The position numbers were made by a program, and so were the translations under genes. The notes under the pieces are model-generated. The model did no database searches. It was not told where the DNA came from and saw only the letters and a list, made by a program, of their open reading frames with translations. From positions 310,001 to 374,000 of the forward strand of contig SMNZ01000006.1 in assembly GCA_004353515.1 (NCBI GenBank): 64,000 nucleotides of DNA, in the 5' to 3' direction. Origin of the DNA: Alteromonadaceae bacterium M269. GTDB taxonomy: Bacteria > Pseudomonadota > Gammaproteobacteria > Enterobacterales > Alteromonadaceae. Below, piece after piece: positions 27,589 through 36,152 of this stretch (its first letter is position 1; every line of letters starts with the position of its first letter).

Positions 27589-27759
27589 GATTGTTTTCCA
27601 GCTTAACAAACAGCTAATACCAATAGTTTCAGTACCTTGGTATTAATAAAAAAATCATGACTAATTTTTAGAATTAAAATATCTTCTCGTCAATAGTTGC
27701 TATGTGAATTTTTTATGTCTTTATCAACGTCCGCTTCTTCATTTGAATTCTCAAAACAG

Positions 27760-28257
27760 CTATTCACGCTTTTTATTGGGTATCCAAGCCCAAACCATCT
27801 CACAGCTAATAGGCTCACCGCCAGACTCATCGCTTACTTGGACCTGGACTGAGACTTCGCCTTTTTCTTCTGTTTTGACTTTTTCCAGTTGTTCGTCGGT
27901 TAAAATGGCAACGGCAGTCATATCTCCAACCGCGCGCTTGAGATAATCAACATGCAGTGTTTTTAATAGAGGTAGTTTATCTCCCGGGAGATTGATGCCT
28001 ACGATAAAACCGGTTGCCGATTCTGCAAGTAAGGCCATCGCAGCGGCATGAATACCGCCGATATGATTTTGTACACGCTTTTTATTCCTCTGATGAAAAG
28101 TCACAGATTGAGGGGTGAGATCCGTTATCTTCAGTTTTGCCGTACCTGCCAATTTTACTTTGTTGTTAAATAAAAAAGTGATGATGCGGTACTTAAGCCA
28201 TGAAGGGTAGTTCTCTATTGAACGAACAAACTCACTTAACGCGTTTTTCTTAGACAT
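27760..28257 (-). CDS. DUF4442 hotdog-fold thioesterase-like protein
   Basis: 165 residues from the ATG at 28257; the frame extends 9 bp further to a TTG. The pattern is DUF4442/PaaI-like hotdog: a helix-rich N-terminus and the central NHIGGIHAAAMALLAESATGFIVG, where the hotdog helix and its acidic residue sit. An LHVDYLKRAVGDMTAVA strand pair follows. An acyl-CoA thioesterase role is inferred from the fold; the substrate is unknown. It is monocistronic. Confidence 0.85.
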   Translation of the reverse strand: MSKKNALSEFVRSIENYPSWLKYRIITFLFNNKVKLAGTAKLKITDLTPQSVTFHQRNKKRVQNHIGGIHAAAMALLAESATGFIVGINLPGDKLPLLKTLHVDYLKRAVGDMTAVAILTDEQLEKVKTEEKGEVSVQVQVSDESGGEPISCEMVWAWIPNKKRE

Positions 28258-28387
28258 TGTTATCAAACTTATCTGGTTAGACCACTTGTTAGGATGTCAG
28301 CCTTTAGCTGGGATATCAAGTTTGCAGAACCCTGATAACGAACCAATACTATGCCAATTGGCTGAATAGTAAGAAAGAAGGTGATTT

Positions 28388-28768
28388 ATGGAAAAGGTAA
28401 CTGGGATTGGTGGGTTTTTCTTTCGAGCAAAAGATACCAAGGCGCTTGCTGCTTGGTACGCGGAAAACCTAGGCGTGAGTCTGCCGCCGCAGGACTATGA
28501 CTCGACACCCTGGAAACAGAAAGCCGGGACGACTGTTTTTGCACCTTTCGAGCAATCAACAGATTATTTTGGTGATAAAAATCAGCAGTGGATGATTAAT
28601 TTTAGGGTCGCTGATCTTGACGCTATGGTGCAACAGTTGCGGAACAATGGCATCGAGGTTGAGGTTGATAAAGAGGTTTATCCTAACGGTAGGTTTGCGA
28701 GTCTTAATGACTTAGAAGGTAACCCCATACAACTATGGGAGCCAGGAGGTTGCGATACGCACGAATAA
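28388..28768 (+). CDS. VOC (glyoxalase) superfamily protein
   Basis: 126 residues with a VOC two-module pattern. It starts TGIGGFFFRAKDTKALAAWYAENLGV and ends FASLNDLEGNPIQLWEP, with the final Glu as the usual metal ligand. AAGAAGGTG lies just before the ATG. Function unknown; members range from lactoylglutathione lyase to drug-binding proteins. It is a single gene, and two tRNA genes converge on it. Confidence 0.87.
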   Translation: MEKVTGIGGFFFRAKDTKALAAWYAENLGVSLPPQDYDSTPWKQKAGTTVFAPFEQSTDYFGDKNQQWMINFRVADLDAMVQQLRNNGIEVEVDKEVYPNGRFASLNDLEGNPIQLWEPGGCDTHE

Positions 28769-28840
28769 TTACTAGAAAATAGCGAACTAGTGATACCGTC
28801 GCTTAGGTTATTATTAACAGTATGAAGTAATTTTGAATAT

Positions 28841-28916
28841 TGGAGCGGGAAACGAGGTTCGAACTCGCGACCTCAACCTTGGCAAGGTTGCGCTCTACCA
28901 ACTGAGCTATTCCCGC
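28841..28916 (-). tRNA. glyT: tRNA-Gly(GCC)
   Basis: Read on the minus strand it starts GCGGGAA and ends TTCCCGCTCCA, a perfect 7-bp acceptor stem with the CCA encoded. The D arm is TAGCTCAGTTGGTAGAGC, the anticodon loop CTTGCCAAG gives GCC, and the T arm is CGAGTTCGAACCTCG. 76 nt. It is identical to the copy at 28945-29020 and lies downstream of orn, as in E. coli where glyVXY flanks orn. Confidence 0.97.
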
Positions 28917-28944
28917 ATTCAATAAGGATCACATTGTAAAATGT

Positions 28945-29020
28945 TGGAGCGGGAAACGAGGTTCGAACTCGCGACCTCAACCTTGGCAAGGTTGCGCTCT
29001 ACCAACTGAGCTATTCCCGC
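28945..29020 (-). tRNA. glyT: tRNA-Gly(GCC), second identical copy
   Basis: Same 76-nt sequence as the other copy, separated by a 28-bp spacer. Anticodon GCC, encoded CCA, perfect acceptor stem. It lies 79 bp after the orn stop on the same strand, so the two tRNAs may be processed from a common transcript with or without orn. Confidence 0.97.
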
Positions 29021-29099
29021 AGCGGACGCGCATTTTACAAAAAATGAGTTAAGACGCAAGTATTTCCGCTTAATTTTTTACAGAAAAGGCCAACAAGCC

Positions 29100-29645
29100 C
29101 TAAATACTGAAGCAGTGCTCACGATAATATTTGAGTTCTTCGACGGATTCTCGGATATCGGCTAATGCCGTGTGAGCCCCAACTTTCTTAAAACCGTCGA
29201 GTATTTCCGGCTTCCAACGGCGGGTTAGTTCTTTAATGGTACTGACATCAATGCTTCTATAGTGGAAGAAATCATCAAGCTCACGCATATAGCGGACTAG
29301 GAATCGCCTGTCTTGACCGATAGTATTTCCACAAAGAGGTGATTTCCCTTTATCAACATAGTTCTCCAAGAAGGCTATTGTCGCTTCCAGAGCTTGTTGT
29401 TCATCGATTTTGCTGTCTTTGCAACGTTGGGTTAACCCGCTGTTACCATGGGTATTGGTGTTCCACTCATCCATACCATCGAGTACTTCATCTGACTGGT
29501 GGATGGCTATAACTGGACCTTCGGCGAGTATATTCAGCTCTTTGTCTGTCACGAGAGAAGCTATTTCAATAATACGGTCGTGTTCTGGCTCGAGTCCGGT
29601 CATCTCCAGATCAATCCATACCAAATTTTGGTTATCAACAGCCAA
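29100..29645 (-). CDS. orn: Oligoribonuclease
   Basis: 181 residues, the same as E. coli Orn. DEDDh exonuclease motifs: [18 protein letters not shown] (D12, E14), the [10 protein letters not shown]...[11 protein letters not shown] block, and the terminal [18 protein letters not shown] with catalytic His and Asp. It degrades dinucleotides and pGpG, and so is linked to c-di-GMP turnover. The start is TTG with GGGGAG 6 bp upstream, which may limit its expression. It is divergent from rsgA, as in E. coli. Confidence 0.97.
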   Translation of the reverse strand: MAVDNQNLVWIDLEMTGLEPEHDRIIEIASLVTDKELNILAEGPVIAIHQSDEVLDGMDEWNTNTHGNSGLTQRCKDSKIDEQQALEATIAFLENYVDKGKSPLCGNTIGQDRRFLVRYMRELDDFFHYRSIDVSTIKELTRRWKPEILDGFKKVGAHTALADIRESVEELKYYREHCFSI

Positions 29646-29791
29646 TGTCTACTCCCCTTATAAATGCCCAAAGAATGAGCAATGACCCAATAAATGCACA
29701 AGCTAGAACAAAATGCTCGTAGGATTCTGTTGCTGCGCGCGTTAAAATACAACCACAATGTCAGATTATAACGATATATTAGATCAACACT

Positions 29792-30823
29792 GTGGCAAAA
29801 AGAAAAAAGCTGACCCATAGACAGCAAAGGCAAGTATCTCACAATATGCGCAGGCGCTTGAAGCAGGATGTTGCATTGACTGATGATGCACTACTGGCTG
29901 ATGCTCGCAAAGGTTTGGTGATTGGTCGTTTTGGTCAGCATGCTGATGTGGAAGATGAACAAGGTGTCGTTTGTCGGTGCAATATGCGCCGCACTATAGA
30001 AAGCCTCGTTTGTGGAGACAAAGTCTTATTCCGACCAGGTAAAGAACAAGCCGAAACCATTAGTGGTGTGATAGAGGCTGTTGAGCCTAGAACATCATTG
30101 TTAAGTCGACCTGATTTTTATGACGGTGTTAAACCCGTTGCGGCCAATGTTGATCAAATTATCGTTGTTAGTTCTGTGGTACCGGCGTTGTCATACAACA
30201 TCATTGACCGTTACCTTGTTGCTTCTGAAGATATGGGGTTAGAGCCTGTTATTTTGTTAAACAAGGTTGAACTCCTTTCTGATGAAGAAAGAAGCGAAGT
30301 TGAGCAACAGCTCAAGGTCTATGAAGAGATTGGTTATACAGTTAAGTTGGTCAGCTGTAAGAGTGGTGAAGGGATTGAATCACTGGTTGAGTTACTGAAA
30401 AGTAAAATCAGCATTTTTGTTGGACAGTCAGGTGTTGGTAAATCCAGCATCATCAACCAATTGTTACCCGAAGCCTCTGAAGTGACTGGTGAAATATCGG
30501 AAACATCAGGTTTAGGTCAACATACCACGACGGCCGCAAAGCTACTGCATTTCCCTAGCGGCGGTGATCTGATTGATTCCCCTGGCGTGAGAGAGTTTGC
30601 GCTGTGGCATCTTCCGACGGAGCGTGTGACGACTGGCTTTAGAGAATTTAGGCAATTTCTAGGCGGATGCAAGTTTAGAGATTGTAAACATAAAGACGAC
30701 CCAGGATGTTTGATTCGAGATGGAGTCGAAACTGGGAAAATTACCGCGATGAGATACGAAAGCTACCACCGTATTTTAGCGAGTATGGAAGAACAAAGAC
30801 CGTCTTTTTCGAAAGGCGTGTAA
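29792..30823 (+). CDS. rsgA: Small ribosomal subunit biogenesis GTPase RsgA
   Basis: 343 residues. The basic N-terminus (MAKRKKLTHRQQRQVSHNMRRRLK) matches E. coli RsgA and supports the GTG start. OB domain first, then the circularly permuted GTPase: G4 LLNKVE, G1 GQSGVGKSSI, G3 DSPGVREF. The zinc site is CKFRDCKHKDDPGC. It helps 30S maturation. Divergent from orn and followed 62 bp later by psd, as in many Gammaproteobacteria. Confidence 0.97.
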   Translation: MAKRKKLTHRQQRQVSHNMRRRLKQDVALTDDALLADARKGLVIGRFGQHADVEDEQGVVCRCNMRRTIESLVCGDKVLFRPGKEQAETISGVIEAVEPRTSLLSRPDFYDGVKPVAANVDQIIVVSSVVPALSYNIIDRYLVASEDMGLEPVILLNKVELLSDEERSEVEQQLKVYEEIGYTVKLVSCKSGEGIESLVELLKSKISIFVGQSGVGKSSIINQLLPEASEVTGEISETSGLGQHTTTAAKLLHFPSGGDLIDSPGVREFALWHLPTERVTTGFREFRQFLGGCKFRDCKHKDDPGCLIRDGVETGKITAMRYESYHRILASMEEQRPSFSKGV

Positions 30824-30885
30824 GCATTTAAATAAGACAAGCTGCATAAAATCAAAAGACCCTAACATTAAACAGGAACAAAGCA

Positions 30886-31746
30886 TTGTTAGATTTTCTT
30901 AAAGTAAAATTACAGTACATATTGCCCAAACATGCGATATCACGTTTAGTGGGCTATTTAGCCGCGGCGGAAGCGGGTTCGGTAACAACTAAGCTAATTG
31001 AGTTGTTTATTAAGCAGTTCAATGTCGATATGTCTGAAGCTGCTGATCCTGATCCCGAATCTTATAAAACTTTTAATAGTTTCTTTACTCGTGAATTAAA
31101 GGCGGGTGTACGCCCACTATGCGAAGGTGAAAATACTATTGCTCAACCCGTTGATGGGGCAATTAGTCAGTTAGGGGATGTAAAACAAGGTCGAATCTTC
31201 CAAGCTAAAGGTCATGATTTCGGCTTAACTGAATTGTTGGGTGGTGATCCTCAGCTTGCAGCGCCGTTTGTTGGTGGAAAGTTCGCGACTGTTTATTTAT
31301 CGCCAAAAGACTATCACAGAATCCACATGCCTCTGGATGGTACTTTAACGGATATGCTCCACGTACCTGGTGACTTATTTTCAGTTAACCCGCTTACCGC
31401 GGAAAATGTACCGGGCTTATTTGCACGAAACGAGCGAGTTGTCAGCTTGTTTGACTCTCCTAAAGGTAAGTTTGCTTTAGTACTTGTAGGTGCGACTATT
31501 GTGGCAAGTATAGAAACTGTATGGTCTGGAACCGTTGCTCCGTTAGCGCCACGCCAAGTACAACAATGGCAGTACCCAAGTGAAGGCGAGCAAGCTGTTC
31601 ACCTCAATAAAGGTGACGAAATGGGGCGCTTTAAGCTGGGTTCAACTATTGTATTGGTCTTCGAGCCTGATATGGCTGAATTTGAAGACTTCAAAGCAGG
31701 TGATACTACACGCATGGGCGAGCACTTCGCCTCGTTAATCTCTTAG
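30886..31746 (+). CDS. psd: Phosphatidylserine decarboxylase proenzyme
   Basis: 286 residues. Family blocks are all present: [60 protein letters not shown] and the self-cleavage site LGST (G252/S253), where the pyruvoyl group forms. It makes phosphatidylethanolamine at the inner membrane. The start is TTG with AGGA 8 bp upstream. Confidence 0.97.
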   Translation: MLDFLKVKLQYILPKHAISRLVGYLAAAEAGSVTTKLIELFIKQFNVDMSEAADPDPESYKTFNSFFTRELKAGVRPLCEGENTIAQPVDGAISQLGDVKQGRIFQAKGHDFGLTELLGGDPQLAAPFVGGKFATVYLSPKDYHRIHMPLDGTLTDMLHVPGDLFSVNPLTAENVPGLFARNERVVSLFDSPKGKFALVLVGATIVASIETVWSGTVAPLAPRQVQQWQYPSEGEQAVHLNKGDEMGRFKLGSTIVLVFEPDMAEFEDFKAGDTTRMGEHFASLIS

Positions 31747-31767
31747 TTTGTTACTGAGTTATTCTCG

Positions 31768-32631
31768 ATGAATGATGTGGCTAAAAGCCTATGGTCGGTG
31801 CACATTGCTGTCGCTTTGTTAGGCGCAACGGCACTTTTTTCCAAAATCATCCCGTTGTCAGCAACCGACATCACCTTCGCGCGCTCTTTGATTGCTATGG
31901 TCTTTCTGGTTGTTTTAGTCAAAGCGACTGGCGGTAAGTTACGTCTCAATTCTTGGAAAGACTATCGTATGGCGGTCATCTTAGGTGTTCTGATGGCAGT
32001 ACATTGGGTGACTTACTTTGCTGCAATGCAGTACTCCTCTGTCTCGGTCGGCATGATAGCGCTTTTTACTTTCCCTATTATTGTGGTGTTATTAGAACCT
32101 ATATTTGAGGGAATAAAGCTTGTCTGGCAGGACATCCTGAGTGTCGTTACCGTGTTTGTCGGCATCTTTATGTTGATTCCAGAAGTTTCGCTCGAAAATG
32201 ATGTGACGCTCGGTGTGGTTGTCGGTGTGATTTCGGCATTTTTATATGCTGTACGTAACTTGCTGCATAGAAAGCACTTTTCGCACTATAGCGGTGCAAC
32301 TGCGATGTCGTATCAAACGTTGATTATTATGCTCTGTTTGATCTTCTTTGTTTCAGACGAAGTGCAAACTGCCAGTACAGAAACCTATGTTTACCTGCTT
32401 ATTCTCGGGACGTTTTGTACTGCCATGCCGCACTCTATGGTTGCCTCAAGTTTAAGGCATTTAAGAGCAAAGACTTTCGCATTAATCGCTTGTGCACAGC
32501 CACTCTACGGCGTTGGTTTAGCCGTTCTCATTATTGATGAAGAACCTCGTTGGCAAACGCTGTTGGGGGGCGTGCTGGTTATTTCGGCGGCAGTGTACGA
32601 AACTGTCAACACACATAAGCAGACTAAGTAA
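31768..32631 (+). CDS. EamA/DMT-family transporter
   Basis: 287 residues with ten hydrophobic helices in two EamA repeats. The first repeat starts ALLGATALFSKIIPLSATDITFARSLIA. The second has VVVGVISAFLYAVRNLLHRKHFS and ends in GVLVISAAVYE. This is the drug/metabolite transporter layout. The substrate is unknown. It lies 21 bp after psd and 8 bp before the GDPD gene, so psd-DMT-GDPD may be one operon. Confidence 0.9.
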   Translation: MNDVAKSLWSVHIAVALLGATALFSKIIPLSATDITFARSLIAMVFLVVLVKATGGKLRLNSWKDYRMAVILGVLMAVHWVTYFAAMQYSSVSVGMIALFTFPIIVVLLEPIFEGIKLVWQDILSVVTVFVGIFMLIPEVSLENDVTLGVVVGVISAFLYAVRNLLHRKHFSHYSGATAMSYQTLIIMLCLIFFVSDEVQTASTETYVYLLILGTFCTAMPHSMVASSLRHLRAKTFALIACAQPLYGVGLAVLIIDEEPRWQTLLGGVLVISAAVYETVNTHKQTK

Positions 32632-32639
32632 TCTCTATC

Positions 32640-33332
32640 ATGCAAATCTTTGCGCATCGCGGTGCAAGTGCTGATTTACCTGAAAATACGCTTTCAGCGT
32701 TTGAAGAAGCTATTCGACAAGGTGCTGATGGCATTGAACTCGACGTTTTCCCATGTGAAGACGAGTTTGTCATTATTCATGATAAATGGGTTCATAGAAC
32801 GACCAATGGCCAAGGACAGGTGCGCGACTTTACCTTTAAAGAGCTACGAGAGCTGAATGCCGGAAATGGGCAAACTATCCCGACTTTAGGTGAAGCACTT
32901 AGTTTAATTGGCAATCGGTGCCAGATTAATATCGAAGTAAAAGTTAACTGCTGTACTGAATCTCTAGTGAGTTACATCAAGCAATATCAGCAAGCCGCTG
33001 ATATTAGTGACAGCCAAATTATTATCTCGTCTTTTATACATCCAACATTATTGGCGATTAAACGCTATGCGTTGCAATGGCGATACGGTGCTTTAACAGC
33101 AAGCTACGCTGTCAGCGGCAATCAGTTCGCCCAAGATCTTGGTGCTTGGTCAGTAAATATAGATTTAAATGTAACGGATAAGGCACTAGTGTCTGATGCG
33201 CATGAGCGTGGCTTGAAAGTCTTTGTGTATACAGTTGACGAACCGGATGACTTGGAGGAGTTAAAGTCTTGGGGAGTCGATGGCGTATTTACTAATAAGC
33301 CTGCAAACAGCCGCAGATTATTAGGAATATAA
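32640..33332 (+). CDS. Glycerophosphodiester phosphodiesterase
   Basis: 230 residues of GDPD TIM-barrel type, similar to cytoplasmic UgpQ in length and in lacking a signal peptide. Motifs: HRGASADLPENTLSAFEEAI (catalytic His), GIELDVFPCEDEFVIIHD (metal Glu/Asp and second His) and INIEVKVN. It hydrolyses glycerophosphodiesters to sn-glycerol-3-phosphate. Its place after psd suggests a link to phospholipid turnover. Confidence 0.92.
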   Translation: MQIFAHRGASADLPENTLSAFEEAIRQGADGIELDVFPCEDEFVIIHDKWVHRTTNGQGQVRDFTFKELRELNAGNGQTIPTLGEALSLIGNRCQINIEVKVNCCTESLVSYIKQYQQAADISDSQIIISSFIHPTLLAIKRYALQWRYGALTASYAVSGNQFAQDLGAWSVNIDLNVTDKALVSDAHERGLKVFVYTVDEPDDLEELKSWGVDGVFTNKPANSRRLLGI

Positions 33333-33339
33333 CCTTATA

Positions 33340-33759
33340 CTAACCAAGCTCTGTCTCAGCATCAGAGTTGCACTCCTCGCAAGTTTTGCAGCTCTGGCAT
33401 AAACGCAAATTAATCAAATGACTGGCTACAATAAGCATGGCGCCGATAGCAATAGTGAACGGCTCATAGGCTTCGCCGAACATATCTTTATTCCAATAGA
33501 TTAACCCACCCAGTAGTAGGCTGAATAATGGATAAAGGCGACGGTGATAACGTTGATAGCCAGATAATAACGCCCAAAAGCCGATAATCATGGACATACT
33601 GAGGATAGTACGTTCAAACCAAGCTTCTGCGAAAAAAGTTCCGGCAACAAGAGGTACTAACGGCACTAAAATGGGTAATAAAAGACAATGCAGGGCACAT
33701 AGACTCGAAGTCCATATACCAACTCTATCTAATACTTTGTCTTTTGTGTGGTGAGCCAT
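33340..33759 (-). CDS. MerC-family membrane protein
   Basis: 139 residues, four predicted helices. The family's first-helix Cys motif is visible (WTSSLCALHCLLLPILVPL), and a Cys-rich cytoplasmic tail CQSCKTCEECNSD ends it. MerC carries mercuric ions in mer operons. Stand-alone chromosomal homologues under a zinc-responsive box are more likely metal (zinc) handling proteins. A Zur-like palindrome sits 26 bp upstream of the ATG. Confidence 0.85.
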   Translation of the reverse strand: MAHHTKDKVLDRVGIWTSSLCALHCLLLPILVPLVPLVAGTFFAEAWFERTILSMSMIIGFWALLSGYQRYHRRLYPLFSLLLGGLIYWNKDMFGEAYEPFTIAIGAMLIVASHLINLRLCQSCKTCEECNSDAETELG

Positions 33760-33784
33760 GTTGTGCCGTCTTACTGAATAGGGA

Positions 33785-33799
33785 TGTTATAATATAACA
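33785..33799. promoter_or_regulatory. Zur-box-like palindrome upstream of the merC-like gene
   Basis: TGTTATA-A-TATAACA, perfect 7-bp arms around one base. This is the core of the gammaproteobacterial Zur consensus (GTTATAATATAAC) as I know it. It would overlap the promoter of the minus-strand gene and predicts repression in zinc-replete cells. Confidence 0.75.
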
Positions 33800-33850
33800 A
33801 GAAGGCTTTTTGTCCAAGCCCCAAATGCAGCAGTACAGCGCTTTTTAGCT

Positions 33851-34636
33851 CTATCTTATGTTCTTTTTAGCCGCGACATTGTGCAGCAAATTTGGAGAAA
33901 TACGTTTGATAAGAGGCGCCCAACGGCTCAGGCCTTTGCCGACAGTGATTTCCTTTTTCTCAGCTTTAATGGCATTAATGACCGCTTGAGCACATTCTTC
34001 AGCTGTGATCCCTTGAGCTATGGAGTCGGCCATATCTCCAAAGGCTTTGCCATCCGCTGTTAAGGCATTGACTGATATTTGTGTTTGCACAAAGCCAGGG
34101 CACACATTGAGCACTCTTAAACCGTTTTGTGCTTCTTCGGCACGCAAGCAATCCATGTAACCAATAAGCGCGTGCTTTGAGGCTGCATAGCCAGACATAC
34201 TTTGACCACCCACTTTACCTGCAACACTGGCAATATTGACCACCATACCTTGGCTTTTGAGGAGTTTAGGCAGGGCAAGCTGAGTGAGTTGGATGGTGCC
34301 GAAGTAGTTGATTTCCATGACATCGCGATGAACTTTAAGCTCAATATCTCGCGCTAAGCCTCTTTGAGAAATACCGCCATTGTTGATGAGGATATCGACG
34401 GGTTGCTCGCCTAGCGCTCCCAGCTTGCTATCCAACTCATTGGGTTGAGACAGATCCAGCGCGAGTACCTGATGTTTGTCGCTATTGGGTAATTCGTTTT
34501 TTAGCGCTTGTAATTGCTCTTCATTGCGAGACGACAAAATAAGGTGAGCTCCTTGTTTTGCCAGTTCAGTGATCAGTGCTTTTCCTATGCCTGATGAAGC
34601 GCCCGTTACCCATACAACTTTGTTCTGAACTTGCAT
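33851..34636 (-). CDS. Short-chain dehydrogenase/reductase, DHRS7-like
   Basis: 261 residues, classical SDR: NAD(P) site TGASSGIGKAL (about 11-21), NNGG in place of NNAG (LINNGGISQRG), active-site Ser in NIASVAGKVGG and YAASK (Tyr/Lys). SRN after the second strand suggests NADP preference. The pattern resembles DHRS7/YqjQ-like reductases. Substrate unknown. It lies 29 bp upstream of yibQ in the minus-strand order yibQ then SDR, and may share its promoter. Confidence 0.9.
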   Translation of the reverse strand: MQVQNKVVWVTGASSGIGKALITELAKQGAHLILSSRNEEQLQALKNELPNSDKHQVLALDLSQPNELDSKLGALGEQPVDILINNGGISQRGLARDIELKVHRDVMEINYFGTIQLTQLALPKLLKSQGMVVNIASVAGKVGGQSMSGYAASKHALIGYMDCLRAEEAQNGLRVLNVCPGFVQTQISVNALTADGKAFGDMADSIAQGITAEECAQAVINAIKAEKKEITVGKGLSRWAPLIKRISPNLLHNVAAKKNIR

Positions 34637-34665
34637 AACTTTTACCTATTGTCGTGATGATGTGG

Positions 34666-35424
34666 CTATTTGGGGGCGGTCGAATTGAACATCGCCACCT
34701 GATCTTGTTGATATTCGAGTAACGCACTCATGGGAACTAGCTTCACACCCAATTTCTCCAACTCAGGTAGTTTTCTCTCTAAAAACGCCATGGTTTGAGG
34801 GTAGGGATGAGCGATACCGACAGCAACACCTTGTTTTCTTGATAAATGAATTAAGCGCTGAAACTGGAAAGCGATGTCTCGTTCTTTGCGACTGTGATCA
34901 AGAAAGACATGTCGCCTTTGTGTTGGAATACCGTTACGTTTCGCTATGCTTTCTGCTTTGCTGAATCGGGTTGTGCGGCTGTCGACAAAATACAGGCTTT
35001 TGTCACGTAAAAACTGCATAGTAGCGTTCATGGGTAGTGTCAGCTGCGTTAAGCGACTCCCCATGTGGTTGTTAATGCCCTTCGCACCGGGAACGGTTTC
35101 CAGCGCCGAGCCTAATCTTTTAACTATCTCATCCGGGTGCATATAAGAGGTAATTGCTCCGGGCCCTAAAGCAGCACCCGCTAAGGATTCCATTGGAACA
35201 TGTAGAATCACTTCTCTATGCTGAGCTTGTGCTCTTTGTGCGAATTTTGTGGAATAGTCAGTATGCGGCAAGATCCCGAAGGTCACCGTATTGGGTAAAT
35301 CAAATGCGATGGCATCCGATTTCTTGTTACCCATGTCATCAATAATCAGGGCGATTGTCGATGAATGGCTGCACCAGCTCATCATCAGTGTGACAAGCAT
35401 GCAAAGGGTTGTGATTATGCGCAC
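34666..35424 (-). CDS. yibQ: Divergent polysaccharide deacetylase family protein YibQ
   Basis: 252 residues with a signal peptide (about 1-22). Family marks: ALIIDDMGNKKSDAIAFDLP, LPHTDYSTKFAQRAQAQHREVILHVPME, the NNHMGSRLT block and VGIAHPYPQTM. These are the metal and substrate loops of the divergent polysaccharide deacetylase (DUF610) family. It is periplasmic; the substrate is unknown. In E. coli yibQ directly follows envC, but here a two-component system and a membrane gene lie between. Confidence 0.92.
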   Translation of the reverse strand: MRIITTLCMLVTLMMSWCSHSSTIALIIDDMGNKKSDAIAFDLPNTVTFGILPHTDYSTKFAQRAQAQHREVILHVPMESLAGAALGPGAITSYMHPDEIVKRLGSALETVPGAKGINNHMGSRLTQLTLPMNATMQFLRDKSLYFVDSRTTRFSKAESIAKRNGIPTQRRHVFLDHSRKERDIAFQFQRLIHLSRKQGVAVGIAHPYPQTMAFLERKLPELEKLGVKLVPMSALLEYQQDQVAMFNSTAPK

Positions 35425-35501
35425 TAATATTCTTTTTATTTAACTTTCGGTTTTATTATAACCATAATAGTAAAGATCAACAGACCCTGGCGCTTGTTGC
35501 T

Positions 35502-36152
35502 CTATATAATCCCTAACTCTATCGATTTCAGTACGGCTCTTGTTCTGTCGCGTACGCCCAGTTTTGCTAAGATACTGGACACTTGATTTTTAATGGTTCC
35601 CTCTGATTTAAATAAGCTTTGAGCCATCTCTCTGTTACTACAACCTGCAGCCATCAGTCGGAGAATTTCGACTTCGCGGTCAGACAAAGGCTCTGGCATA
35701 TCACTCGCTTCGAACTCTCCTCTTACGCCGCGCAAACCTTCTAATAACTTCTCTGTAATGGCAGGTTGAATAAGTGTCTTTCCTTCATGGACAGTTTCTA
35801 TAGCCTCAACCAGCGTTTCTAAAGATACATCTTTTAATAAGTAGCCTTTCGCTCCGGTTTGCAGCGCTTGCATAACCGATTCATGGTCGTCAAATGTAGT
35901 GAGCATAATGACAGGAATCGAAGATCCTATATCGTTTAAGGCCTGCAGTGTTTCAATACCGTTAAGGTTCGGCATTCTGATGTCCATAAGGATAAGGTCA
36001 ACTTTTTCTTGCTGCTCACTTTGAAGATAGCCTAGAGCTGCTTGGCCATCACTCGCTTCAGCTATGACTTTCATATTTTCAGCTAAACCGAGTAAGCTTT
36101 TTATACCTTGACGGACCAAGGTTTGGTCATCGACTAAAAGAAGGTTAATCAT
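35502..36152 (-). CDS. NarL/LuxR-family response regulator
   Basis: 216 residues. Receiver with D8/D9 (LLVDDQTLVRQG), phospho-acceptor D57 (DLILMDIRMPN) and the KGYLLKD lysine. The C-terminal LuxR helix-turn-helix has LSDREVEILRLMAAGCSNREMAQSLFKSEGTIKNQVSSILAKLGVRDR. Its ATG overlaps the stop of the kinase by 4 bp. The likely target is the divergent membrane gene at 37580, across an inverted repeat. Confidence 0.95.
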   Translation of the reverse strand: MINLLLVDDQTLVRQGIKSLLGLAENMKVIAEASDGQAALGYLQSEQQEKVDLILMDIRMPNLNGIETLQALNDIGSSIPVIMLTTFDDHESVMQALQTGAKGYLLKDVSLETLVEAIETVHEGKTLIQPAITEKLLEGLRGVRGEFEASDMPEPLSDREVEILRLMAAGCSNREMAQSLFKSEGTIKNQVSSILAKLGVRDRTRAVLKSIELGII

